Assembly: GCA_005239465.1 (NCBI GenBank)
Contig: SPAW01000004.1
Span: 29,414 to 93,413, forward strand
Direction of reading: 5' to 3'
Source: Nitrospira sp.
Lineage (GTDB): Bacteria; Nitrospirota; Nitrospiria; Nitrospirales; Nitrospiraceae
DNA: 64,000 nt
In this document: in pieces, positions 30,673 through 39,177 of the stretch
How positions within the stretch are numbered: the first letter of the stretch is position 1
Layout: each line of letters opens with the position of its first letter
Program-made: the position numbers and the translations under genes
The notes under the pieces: generated by a model
The model's database searches: none
Seen by the model: only the letters and a program-made list of their open reading frames with translations
Told to the model about the DNA's origin: nothing

Positions 30673-32181
30673 ATGGGAATTGAGATTGCGATAACGGTCA
30701 CGCGGGAAGAAACCCGTGTAGCAGTCCTCGACGGTGGAGTGGTCACCGACTTGTTCGGGGACCGCGCAAAACACAAGGACTTTGTCGGAAACATCTATAA
30801 GGGAAGAGTGGCCAAGGTCCTGCCGGGCATGCAAGCCGCGTTCGTGGACATCGGTTTGGAGAAGGCCGCATTTCTGCATGCGTCCGATCTCTCGATGGAT
30901 GCGGAGCCGGGAGACATGCTGGTCGATGCGGAGGAGGACGACAAAGATTCGGACATGCTCCGGCCGAAGCGCCAGAGTGCGAAGCCGATTGAACAGCTAT
31001 TGAGCGAAGGCCAGGAGTTGATGGTTCAGATTTCGAAGGGACCGATCGGTACGAAGGGGTCGCGGGTCACGACGTATGTGTCTCTGCCTGGGCGATATCT
31101 GGTATTTATGCCGAATGTCGAGCATATCGGAGTGTCTCGACGGATTCCTCGCGATGAAGAACGGGCGAGGCTGAAGGACATCATGCGCCGCGTCCGCCGC
31201 CCGGGCTGCGGCTACATCGTGCGGACGGTTAGTGAAGGCGTCAAGGAAGATGAGCTCAAATCCGACGTCGACTTTCTGCACGTCCTGTGGCAGGACATTC
31301 TGACGAATCGGGAGCAGTTGGGCGCTCCGGCGTTGCTGCATACCGATTTGAGTCTCAGCTTCCGCGTCGTGCGGGACCTTTTCGGGAAGAAAGTGGATCG
31401 ACTCTGGATCGATTCGCGAAGGGAGTTCGAAGCCATTCGGGATTTCGTGCAACGGTTTTCCCCCGAACAGACCTCGCGGCTTCACTTCTACGACAAGGAT
31501 GAGCCGCTGTTCGACCACCTTGGGGTGGAGCAGGAGATTGCGCGTGCGATGAATCGGAAGGTGTGGCTGAAATCAGGTGGGTATCTGGTGATCGATCACA
31601 CGGAAGCGATGACGGTAATCGACGTCAATACGGGGCGGTTTGTCGGGAAACGGGATCAGGAAGAGACGATTCTCCGGAATAATCTGGAGGCTGCGAAGGA
31701 AGTCGCCTATCAGCTGAAATTGCGCGGGATCGGCGGCATTATCATCGTTGACTTTATCGACATGGAGCGTGAGAAGAATCGCGAAAAGGTCTACCATGCG
31801 CTGGTCGATGCCATGGCGTCCGACAAGGCGCGGACCAGAATCTCGAGAATTTCGGATCTCGGTTTGATCGAAATCTCACGCGAGCGCGTTCGCGAAGATC
31901 TGCTACGCTCGCTCTCTGAACCTTGTCGCTACTGTGAAGGCCGCGGGTATACGAAGTCTCCGACGACTGTGGTTTACGAGATCTTTCGCGAAATTCGCCG
32001 GATTGAACCGTCCGCAGATCATCAACGGATTGTCATTGGGACCCATCCCACAGTGGCGGAGCTGCTGCAAGACGAAGAGCGCCATGGGGTTGAAATCTTG
32101 GAACGAGATTGTTCGGCGAAAATTATCGTCACGCCGGACAGCCAGCTGCATCTCGAGCAGTACGATCTTGTCGTCATATAG
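30673..32181 (+). CDS. rng: Ribonuclease G (RNase E/G family)
   Basis: 502 residues from ATG 30673, preceded by AAAGGAG; the frame is open from 30514 but the extra N-terminus is not family-like. An S1-like RNA-binding segment (FVGNIYKGRVAKVLPGMQAAFVDIG) is followed by the DNase I-like catalytic domain with metal-binding Asp in VIDHTEAMTVIDVNTGRFVG and IVDFIDME. The zinc-link CRYCEGRG is near the C-terminus. No long C-terminal scaffold, so RNase G-type rather than RNase E. Acts in rRNA maturation and mRNA decay. RNase G next to mre/rod genes is a common arrangement. Confidence 0.95.
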   Translation: MGIEIAITVTREETRVAVLDGGVVTDLFGDRAKHKDFVGNIYKGRVAKVLPGMQAAFVDIGLEKAAFLHASDLSMDAEPGDMLVDAEEDDKDSDMLRPKRQSAKPIEQLLSEGQELMVQISKGPIGTKGSRVTTYVSLPGRYLVFMPNVEHIGVSRRIPRDEERARLKDIMRRVRRPGCGYIVRTVSEGVKEDELKSDVDFLHVLWQDILTNREQLGAPALLHTDLSLSFRVVRDLFGKKVDRLWIDSRREFEAIRDFVQRFSPEQTSRLHFYDKDEPLFDHLGVEQEIARAMNRKVWLKSGGYLVIDHTEAMTVIDVNTGRFVGKRDQEETILRNNLEAAKEVAYQLKLRGIGGIIIVDFIDMEREKNREKVYHALVDAMASDKARTRISRISDLGLIEISRERVREDLLRSLSEPCRYCEGRGYTKSPTTVVYEIFREIRRIEPSADHQRIVIGTHPTVAELLQDEERHGVEILERDCSAKIIVTPDSQLHLEQYDLVVI

Positions 32182-32283
32182 AACTGTGCTGCCTCTGCCA
32201 GTGCATCACGTCATCCATAGGACTCGCGTGGCGCGGTATTCCTGCCGTTGTGGCGAACTTCCCGTCCTTCGTCGGTGTCTGTA

Positions 32284-33402
32284 ATGGATGCGGATTCGCT
32301 GCCCCCGTGGTTGGTGCTCCAGACAATCGACGGTGTGGGCGATCGCACGCTTCTGAAGCTGATCCAAGCATTCGGCTCGCCGAATGCGGTGCTGACGGCT
32401 GCACAGGATGATCTGATTCGGGCCGGTTGCAGCCCGGATCTGGCCGAATCGGTGCGGCGCGGACCCGAACTGAAGATTCGCCAACAGATCGATCGGCAGC
32501 TCAAGGTCGTCGAACGTCTCAAGATCCGCATCATCACCCTATTCGACCAATCTTACCCCGCGCGGCTCAGAACAATTCCTGATCCGCCTCCGTTGCTGTA
32601 TGCGAGCGGGACCTTATTACCACAGGACGATGTGGCGGTGGCGATTGTGGGAGGGCGGCGGGCCACGCCGTCCGGGCGGATTACCACCGAGGAGATTGCC
32701 AAAGAGCTTGCCGGAGGGGGCGTGACGATTGTGAGTGGCCTCGCACGAGGGATCGATGCGGCGGCGCATCGGGGAGCACTGGCCGGCAAAGGCCGAACGA
32801 TTGCGGTTTTGGGGTGTGGAATCGATCGTACCTATCCACCGGAACATGACGCACTGCGGCGTAGCATTGAATCACACGGAGCCGTGATCTCCGAGTTGCC
32901 GATCGGAGCTTCTCCGCAGAGTCATCACTTCCCACGCAGAAATCGGATCATCAGCGGGCTGTCGTTAGGCGTCCTGGTCAGTGAAGCCGCGACGAACAGC
33001 GGATCGCTCATTACGGCAAAGCTGGCATTGGAACAGGGACGCGAGGTATTTGCCGTGCCGGGTTCTGTGAGAGATGAGGCGTGCAGGGGATCGAACGGTC
33101 TTATCAAAGAGGGAGCGAAACTGATCGAACAGGCACGGGACATACTCGATGAAATCTTGCCGCAAGTGGATGCGCGCCTGCGGGCCACGCTGTCTTTCGG
33201 TGAGGCGCCATCGGACTCACGCGAGCCGTTAGGAAAAGTAGACGCCCTGGTGTATGAGGCGCTTTCCTATGAGGCGCGATCCGTCGATGCGGTGATCGAA
33301 AGCACGGGACTGAGCGCCGCGCAAGTGGCGGCCACCTTGCTTTCGCTGGAATTGTACGGCCGGGTTCGTCAGCTTCCCGGTCAGCAGTACATTCGTCTCT
33401 AA
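32284..33402 (+). CDS. dprA: DNA-processing protein DprA/Smf
   Basis: 372 residues from ATG 32284. It binds incoming single-stranded DNA and loads RecA during natural transformation. A SAM-like N-terminal helical domain (LQTIDGVGDRTLLKLIQAFGSP) is followed by the Rossmann core with VAIVGGRRATPSG, GGVTIVSGLARGIDAAAHRGAL and FPRRNRIISGLS, and a C-terminal winged-helix DprA domain. The presence of dprA does not prove competence. The stop codon is directly followed by repeat copy D. Confidence 0.95.
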   Translation: MDADSLPPWLVLQTIDGVGDRTLLKLIQAFGSPNAVLTAAQDDLIRAGCSPDLAESVRRGPELKIRQQIDRQLKVVERLKIRIITLFDQSYPARLRTIPDPPPLLYASGTLLPQDDVAVAIVGGRRATPSGRITTEEIAKELAGGGVTIVSGLARGIDAAAHRGALAGKGRTIAVLGCGIDRTYPPEHDALRRSIESHGAVISELPIGASPQSHHFPRRNRIISGLSLGVLVSEAATNSGSLITAKLALEQGREVFAVPGSVRDEACRGSNGLIKEGAKLIEQARDILDEILPQVDARLRATLSFGEAPSDSREPLGKVDALVYEALSYEARSVDAVIESTGLSAAQVAATLLSLELYGRVRQLPGQQYIRL

Positions 33403-33570
33403 CAGGATGCTGAAAAAGTCCGCCAGCGGCGTTCTCGGTACCCGTGGAGCGTGGAAACCGACTGGTTGCTCTGGTTTGTCTCGTTTATTTGGTTGAACTA
33501 GACTAACCAGAGAAACCAGATGAACCAGACAAACCACAAACGAAGAGGACGGCCTTTTTGATCATCCTGC
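33403..33570. repeat. Large inverted-repeat element, copy D
   Basis: The left arm at 33403-33426 (CAGGATGCTGAAAAAGTCCG...) pairs with the right arm at 33545-33569 (GGACGGCCTTTTTGATCATC...). Inside, TGGTTTGTCTCGTTTATTTG (33472) faces a run of AACCAGA-type units (33505-33536), forming a second hairpin. It begins immediately after the dprA stop codon. The rest of the gap to topA (to 33666) shows nothing else. Confidence 0.8.
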
Positions 33571-33666
33571 GGGTCATGCTAGTCGGCGCCGTCCACCATT
33601 CTAGTTGCATGAATCCGTGATATTTGGTACGGATGATGGGGTTGTTCACGTGCAGATGGAGTTGTC

Positions 33667-36006
33667 ATGGCGAAATCTCTGATCATCGTTGAGTCGCCCA
33701 CCAAGGCGAAAACGATCACCAAATACTTGGGCCGTGGCTATACGGTCATGGCGTCGGTCGGCCATATCAAGGATCTGCCGACCAGCAAGTTGGGCGTCGA
33801 TCTCGACCACGATTTCGAGCCGCAGTACGTCACCATCAAAGGCAAGTCGAAAATTCTGGCCGAGATTAAGAAGAAAGCCGAAGAGGCCGACAAGGTCTTT
33901 CTGGCGCCGGACCCTGATCGTGAAGGAGAGGCTATTGCCTGGCACATTGAGCAAGAGCTGCTGGGGAAATCGAAAAAGAAGAAAAACGGAAAAATCTTCC
34001 GGGTCTTGTTCAATGAGATCACCGAGTCGGCGATCAAGCGCGCGTTGCAGTCGCCGGGTAAGATCGATATGAAATTGGTCAATGCTCAGCAGGCCCGTCG
34101 CGTGCTGGATCGCATTGTCGGCTATCAAGGTAGCCAGTTGCTTTGGAATAAAGTGCGCCGCGGACTCAGTATGGGGCGGGTCCAGTCTGTCGCGATGCGA
34201 TTGATTTGCGAGCGCGAGGCAGAGCGGGAGGCCTTCAGGGCCGAAGAGTATTGGTCGATTACCGCGTTGCTGTCCGGCGTCAACCCTCCGCCGTTTGAAG
34301 CCAAGCTCCAAAGCATCAATGGCGAAGAGGCGTCGATTGAGCATGGCGAGCAGGCCGGCCGTGTGGTCGAAGCGATTCACGGGAAGACATTTGTCGTTCA
34401 ATCGATCGAGCGCCGAGAAAAGAAACGGAACCCTGTCGCGCCGTTCATTACGAGCCGCCTGCAGCAAGAGGCCGCCCGCAAGCTGCACTTCTCGCCCAAG
34501 AAAACCATGACTTTGGCTCAGCAGCTCTACGAAGGCATCGAAATCGGCGCCGAAGGGGCGACCGGTCTCATCACCTATATGAGAACCGACTCTCCTCGAA
34601 TTTCGAATGAGGCCATGACCGATGCGCGGGAGTTGATTCAGTCGCGGTTTGGAGCGGAATATCTCCCTGAGACGCCGAATGTCTACAAGACTCAGAAAGC
34701 TGCGCAGGAGGCCCACGAGGCTGTGAGGCCAACGTCGGCCGCGCGCGATCCCGAAGCTATCCGCCAGTACCTGGATCACGATCAGTACAATCTCTACAAG
34801 TTGATCTGGAATCGATTCATCGCCTCGCAGATGGTACCGGCGATTGTGGATGTGACGCGGATCGATTCGACGCCGGTCGGCACCAAAGACAAGTATGTCT
34901 TCCGTTCCACCGGAACGGTCGTGAAGTTCCCAGGACACACGATCGTCTATATGGAGGGTGTCGACAAAGAGTTGCCCTCGCAGAAGCCGAAGGCCGATCA
35001 GGAAGCAGAGGACGATAACGAGCGTCAGCTGCCGCCTCTCTCCGAAGGAGAACAGCTGCGGTTAGTCGAGCATGAGGGGCAATCGGTGACGGGCCTGACG
35101 TCGAAGCAGCACTTCACGCAACCGCCGCCTCGATACAACGAGGCGCTGTTGATCAAGGAGCTGGAGGAAAAAGGAATTGGCCGCCCGTCGACTTATGCGG
35201 CCATCATCTCGACGATTCAGGACAGAAAGTACGTCGAAAAGACCGAGGGGCGGCTGGTCCCGACGGAAACGGGAAGAACCGTAAACGACTTCTTGATGAA
35301 GGGGTTCCCCGAACTCATCAATGTCGATTTCACGTCGCATCTCGAAGAACAGCTCGATGAAGTGGAAGAGGGGAGTAAACCCTGGGTCACGGCGGTGCGC
35401 GACTTCTATACGCCGTTCACGAAGGAGATGGAGCGAGCCAGGACCATTCCGGGCCCGAAGGATAAGGTAGAACCGCCCACGAATATCCCATGCAAAAAAT
35501 GCGGCAAGATGATGGTGATCAAATGGGGACGGAACGGCAAATTCCTTGCCTGTCCTGGGTACAAGGACGATCCGCCTTGCAAAAACACTCAGAATTTCGA
35601 GAAGCTCCCGGACGGCACCATCAAGATTGTGCCGAAACAGGAACTCACGACAGATCAGGTCTGTGACAAATGTGGAAGCTCGATGGTGGTCAAGACCGGT
35701 CGGTTCGGCAAGTTCATTGCCTGTTCCGCCTACCCGCAGTGCAAGACAACCAAACCGCTGGCGCTGGGTGTCAAATGTCCGCAGCCTGGTTGTGGCGGCG
35801 ATCTCGTGCAGAAGCGAACGCGCAAGGGCCGCTCGTTCTTTGCTTGCAGCAAGTATCCGCAGTGTGAATACGCGCTCTGGGATCGTCCGGTGCCAAAGAC
35901 CTGTCCAACCTGTCAGGCTCCGTTCCTGGTCGAGAAAGTCAGCAAGCAGGCTGGGCGGAGTGTGCAATGCCGCAATGAGGAGTGTGGTTACCGCGAAGCA
36001 GGCTGA
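33667..36006 (+). CDS. topA: DNA topoisomerase I
   Basis: 779 residues. Type IA topoisomerase that relaxes negative supercoils. TOPRIM at the N-terminus (SLIIVESPTKAKTITKYLG; PDPDREGEAIAWHI), active-site Tyr in TGLITYMRTDSPRIS, and domain blocks such as NEALLIKELEEKGIGRPSTYA. The C-terminal third has four Cys4 zinc modules (e.g. CKKCGKMMVIKWG, CDKCGSSMVVKTG, CPTCQAPF). dprA followed by topA is a widely conserved order. Confidence 0.97.
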   Translation: MAKSLIIVESPTKAKTITKYLGRGYTVMASVGHIKDLPTSKLGVDLDHDFEPQYVTIKGKSKILAEIKKKAEEADKVFLAPDPDREGEAIAWHIEQELLGKSKKKKNGKIFRVLFNEITESAIKRALQSPGKIDMKLVNAQQARRVLDRIVGYQGSQLLWNKVRRGLSMGRVQSVAMRLICEREAEREAFRAEEYWSITALLSGVNPPPFEAKLQSINGEEASIEHGEQAGRVVEAIHGKTFVVQSIERREKKRNPVAPFITSRLQQEAARKLHFSPKKTMTLAQQLYEGIEIGAEGATGLITYMRTDSPRISNEAMTDARELIQSRFGAEYLPETPNVYKTQKAAQEAHEAVRPTSAARDPEAIRQYLDHDQYNLYKLIWNRFIASQMVPAIVDVTRIDSTPVGTKDKYVFRSTGTVVKFPGHTIVYMEGVDKELPSQKPKADQEAEDDNERQLPPLSEGEQLRLVEHEGQSVTGLTSKQHFTQPPPRYNEALLIKELEEKGIGRPSTYAAIISTIQDRKYVEKTEGRLVPTETGRTVNDFLMKGFPELINVDFTSHLEEQLDEVEEGSKPWVTAVRDFYTPFTKEMERARTIPGPKDKVEPPTNIPCKKCGKMMVIKWGRNGKFLACPGYKDDPPCKNTQNFEKLPDGTIKIVPKQELTTDQVCDKCGSSMVVKTGRFGKFIACSAYPQCKTTKPLALGVKCPQPGCGGDLVQKRTRKGRSFFACSKYPQCEYALWDRPVPKTCPTCQAPFLVEKVSKQAGRSVQCRNEECGYREAG

Positions 36007-36458
36007 TCAGCGTTCAGCATCCATGAACCCCGCTCGACGAGTTCCGTGCGAGGCTTTCCCGCTCCCGTCAATAACTACCGCTCCTGTCCCGATCCAATTT
36101 CACCCGCCTAGGCAGGAAGCCACGGCTACCCGTCCTCCACAGTAGTCTGCTTCGGAGGGTTGATGAAGCCGTGGGACTCCATTGACCCACCCCCATCGAC
36201 CTGCGCCACCTTCGTGTCCCGGGCACTGTTCGCCCCTTGTTTTCCACGCTGCTTTGCCTTACTCTCGCGCCTCACCATGAAGAGGCCACGAATTGCCATA
36301 TACTGACACCGACCTTGTGAATGGACGACGGCTTCAGCGGCAGGTGGATCTTTGAGGCGCCGGGCGCGGTCGAAAAACCGCTCACGGACAGCGAGACCCA
36401 TAAAGATTCGACGCTGCGGCAATTCTTTTTCTTCGGTCTCGGCGGGATCTTTCAGACT
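36007..36458. other. 452-base gap before the ccm operon
   Basis: No gene could be supported. Plus-strand reading that joins ccmA (from 36321) lacks a ribosome site and is not ABC-like. Minus-strand frames of about 50-98 codons are low-complexity. A ccm promoter is expected here, but I could not pick one with good boxes. Confidence 0.5.
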
Positions 36459-37079
36459 ATGTTACAAACCGTCGCACTGAGTTGCAGTCGCGGGGAACGC
36501 CGGCTGTTCTCAGACATCAGCGTGACGGTCAAGCCAGGAACGCTGTTGGCTGTGCTGGGTGAGAACGGCAGTGGGAAAACCAGCCTCCTTCGCATGCTGT
36601 GCAGTCTGTTGTCACCTGAACGAGGCGCGATCCTGTGGCAGGGGCAAGATATCCGCCAACTCAAGGAACTCTATTGTGCCCAGCTCACCTATATCGGGCA
36701 TCTCAACGGAATCAAGGATGATCTGACTCCGGTCGAAAACCTCACGGTTTCCGCCTGCCTGGCCGGCGATGAAAGTTCCGGCGCACTCGTGCAGGATGCG
36801 TTGGAAGCCGTCGGTCTCAGGCGATCGGTTCATCTACTGCCGACGAGGGTCCTGTCACAAGGACAAAAGCGCCGCGTGGCGCTGGCGCGTCTTTGGCTTT
36901 CCACGCATCCGTTATGGCTCTTGGATGAGCCGTTCACGTCACTCGATGAGGCTGCCACAAATTACTTGACTCAACGCCTGCAGTCGCATCTGCGTCACGG
37001 CGGCATGGCGGTCGTCGCCACTCACCAGGAGGTTGCGCTCCCAACTAATGCAGTCCAGCGCCTGAGGCTGACTGGATGA
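36459..37079 (+). CDS. ccmA: Heme exporter ATP-binding protein CcmA
   Basis: 206 residues from ATG 36459. ABC ATPase of the CcmABCD complex that releases holo-CcmE from CcmC. Walker A GENGSGKTS at about 34-42, signature LSQGQKRRVALARLWL, Walker B LWLLDEPFTSLDE. The frame extends upstream to 36321 without homology. First gene of a complete System I operon whose genes mostly overlap by 1-4 bases. Confidence 0.93.
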   Translation: MLQTVALSCSRGERRLFSDISVTVKPGTLLAVLGENGSGKTSLLRMLCSLLSPERGAILWQGQDIRQLKELYCAQLTYIGHLNGIKDDLTPVENLTVSACLAGDESSGALVQDALEAVGLRRSVHLLPTRVLSQGQKRRVALARLWLSTHPLWLLDEPFTSLDEAATNYLTQRLQSHLRHGGMAVVATHQEVALPTNAVQRLRLTG

Positions 37080-37759
37080 GCCGGCCCAGCATGTGGGAGA
37101 CGTTGCGCGGGATTGTCCGGCGGGATCTGCTGCTGGCCATGCGACGCCGTTCGGATGCGGCGATGTCGGTCTTCTTCTTAGTCATCGTCGCGAGCCTCTT
37201 TCCGTTGGGGGTTGGGCCGGAGCCGGCGGTGCTGAGGATGATCGCCCCCGGTGTGCTCTGGGTCGCGGCCCTGCTGGCCTGTCTGTTGTCACTGGGGCGC
37301 GTATTTACGGCTGATTATCTCGATGGCGTGTTAGAACAGATGTTGTTGATCTCTCAGCCTCTGGCGGTCCTGGTCGTCGGCAAGGTATTCGCGCACTGGC
37401 TGATCTCCGGCTTGCCGGTGGTCCTGCTCTCGCCTCTCCTCGGCTTGCAATTCGGACTGGGAGGGGAATCGCTGGGGGTGCTGGTGTTGTCGCTCTTGCT
37501 TGGGACGCCGACGTTGAGTATGATTGGGGCTATCGGCGCAGCGCTGGTGCTTGGTGTGCGCGGGAGTGGATTGCTGATCGCCCTCCTAGTACTTCCCCTC
37601 TATGTTCCGGTGCTTATTTTTGGGGCCGGCGCCGTCACGAGCAGCTTGGCCGGAATCGGCGGCGAAGCGAATCTGTCGTTACTCGGAGCCTGTCTGGCGC
37701 TCTCACTCTTTTTTGCGCCCTGGGCCACGGCGGCGGCGCTGCGCATCGCGTTGGAGTAA
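37076..37759 (+). CDS. ccmB: Heme exporter membrane protein CcmB
   Basis: 227 residues, six predicted membrane spans, beginning RGIVRRDLLLAMRRRSDAA, the typical CcmB opening. Membrane partner of CcmA; overlaps it by 4 bases (ATGA). The position and the segment LDGVLEQMLLISQPL fit CcmB. Confidence 0.93.
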   Translation: MSRPSMWETLRGIVRRDLLLAMRRRSDAAMSVFFLVIVASLFPLGVGPEPAVLRMIAPGVLWVAALLACLLSLGRVFTADYLDGVLEQMLLISQPLAVLVVGKVFAHWLISGLPVVLLSPLLGLQFGLGGESLGVLVLSLLLGTPTLSMIGAIGAALVLGVRGSGLLIALLVLPLYVPVLIFGAGAVTSSLAGIGGEANLSLLGACLALSLFFAPWATAAALRIALE

Positions 37760-37768
37760 TACAGTCTC

Positions 37769-38530
37769 ATGAGCTTCATGGGCGTCAACTGGCTCAAGTA
37801 TTCGTCACCGCAGGCCTTCTACCCGCTGGCCGGGAGCCTGATCCCGTGGTGCGCCGCCGCCGCGATCTTGTTGATCGGCGTCGGCCTGTACATCGGATTC
37901 TTCATCGCGCCGACCGATTTTCAACAAGGCGAGGCCTACCGCATTATCTTTGTCCATGTGCCGGCCGCCTGGATGTCTATGTTTCTGTACGTCGTGATGG
38001 CCGCATGGGCCGGCCTTGGGTTGGGGTTGAATGCACGCCTCTCGTTTATGATGGCCCAGGCCATCGCTCCCACCGGTGCGATGTTTACGTTTCTTGCGCT
38101 GCTCACCGGTGCGATGTGGGGCAAGCCGACCTGGGGGGCATGGTGGGTGTGGGACGCCCGGCTGACGTCGGAGCTGATTCTGCTGTTTCAGTATGCCGGG
38201 GTCATGCTGTTGCGGACGTCGATCGACGATCTGCGCCGCGCCGACCGCGCCAGCGCCGTCTTGGCGCTGGTCGGGGTGGTCAATGTCCCGATCATCTATT
38301 TTTCCGTGCGCTGGTGGAACACGTTGCACCAAGGGGCCTCCGTCAGCATGACGGCGGCGCCGAAAATGGCGGCGACGATGCTGACGGCGATGCTGCTGAT
38401 GACGGTCGGCTTCTGGATGTATAGCCTGGCGGTGACGCTGGCCCGCATGCGGTGCGTGATGGTCGAACGTGAGTCACTCCTGTCGTGGGGCAAGCAAGCC
38501 TCGATGCAGGAAGTCGCGGAGGCACGCTGA
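37769..38530 (+). CDS. ccmC: Heme lyase component CcmC
   Basis: 253 residues with six spans and the tryptophan-rich WWD signature GKPTWGAWWVWDARLTSELIL. CcmC presents heme in the periplasm and attaches it to CcmE. Periplasmic His residues are in IFVHVPAAW and WWNTLHQGA. Its stop overlaps the ccmD start by one base. Confidence 0.96.
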   Translation: MSFMGVNWLKYSSPQAFYPLAGSLIPWCAAAAILLIGVGLYIGFFIAPTDFQQGEAYRIIFVHVPAAWMSMFLYVVMAAWAGLGLGLNARLSFMMAQAIAPTGAMFTFLALLTGAMWGKPTWGAWWVWDARLTSELILLFQYAGVMLLRTSIDDLRRADRASAVLALVGVVNVPIIYFSVRWWNTLHQGASVSMTAAPKMAATMLTAMLLMTVGFWMYSLAVTLARMRCVMVERESLLSWGKQASMQEVAEAR

Positions 38531-38688
38531 TGCAGTGGGGGAGTCTGGAGGAGTTTCTGGCGATGGGAGGGTACGGCCTCTATGTGTGGACGTCGTTCGG
38601 GACCACGGCCCTGTGCATGGGGTGGGAAGTCCTCGCCCTATGGCGTCGGCGTGCCGCGGCGGTTGCCGAGCACCGCGACGTGTCGTAG
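38530..38688 (+). CDS. ccmD: Heme exporter protein CcmD
   Basis: 52 residues from ATG 38530. One membrane helix (YGLYVWTSFGTTALCMGWEV) followed by a basic WRRRAAA tail, the standard CcmD layout. Stabilises the CcmC-CcmE complex. Identified by size, topology and position. Confidence 0.88.
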   Translation: MQWGSLEEFLAMGGYGLYVWTSFGTTALCMGWEVLALWRRRAAAVAEHRDVS

Positions 38689-38697
38689 GAGGAGTCG

Positions 38698-39165
38698 GTG
38701 AAACCTCGACACAAACGGTTTGCCCTCATCGGCCTGGGGCTGATCACGCTGGCGCTGGCGACGATGCTAGTGCTAAACGCGTTTCGCAGCAATCTCGTCT
38801 TCTTTTTCACCCCCACACAAGTGGCGAACGGCGAAGTCCCCCAGGGACGGAGCTTCCGGATCGGGGGGATGGTCGAAGATGGCAGCCTCACGCGCGAGGG
38901 CGACGGCCTCACCGTCCACTTTATTGTGACGGACTTGGCGAAACGCGTGCCTGTGACGTTCAAAGGGATCCTGCCGGACCTCTTCAAGGAAGGGAAGGGC
39001 GCCGTCGCGCAAGGGCAGCTGGTCGCCGATGGCACGTTCATAGCCAGCGAAGTGCTGGCAAAACACGATGAGAACTATATGCCGCCGGAAGCGGCCGACG
39101 CGCTGGCCAAAGCCAAGGCGTCAGGGGCCCAGAGTAGCAGCACCTTGGTCGTACAACCGCAGTAG
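38698..39165 (+). CDS. ccmE: Heme chaperone CcmE
   Basis: 155 residues from GTG 38698, RBS AGGAG. One N-terminal anchor, then the OB-fold periplasmic domain with [13 protein letters not shown] and [21 protein letters not shown]. The heme-attaching His is in the [13 protein letters not shown] motif (H123, with Y127), so it is the normal HxxxY form of CcmE. Confidence 0.96.
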   Translation: MKPRHKRFALIGLGLITLALATMLVLNAFRSNLVFFFTPTQVANGEVPQGRSFRIGGMVEDGSLTREGDGLTVHFIVTDLAKRVPVTFKGILPDLFKEGKGAVAQGQLVADGTFIASEVLAKHDENYMPPEAADALAKAKASGAQSSSTLVVQPQ

Positions 39166-39177
39166 GACACCCCCGCT

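Noticed and set aside
33646..34938. 430-codon minus-strand open frame antisense to topA
   Set aside because: Shadow of topA, His/Arg-rich, no motif.
36126..36422. 98-codon minus-strand frame upstream of ccmA
   Set aside because: No ribosome site, composition not protein-like, no family recognised.
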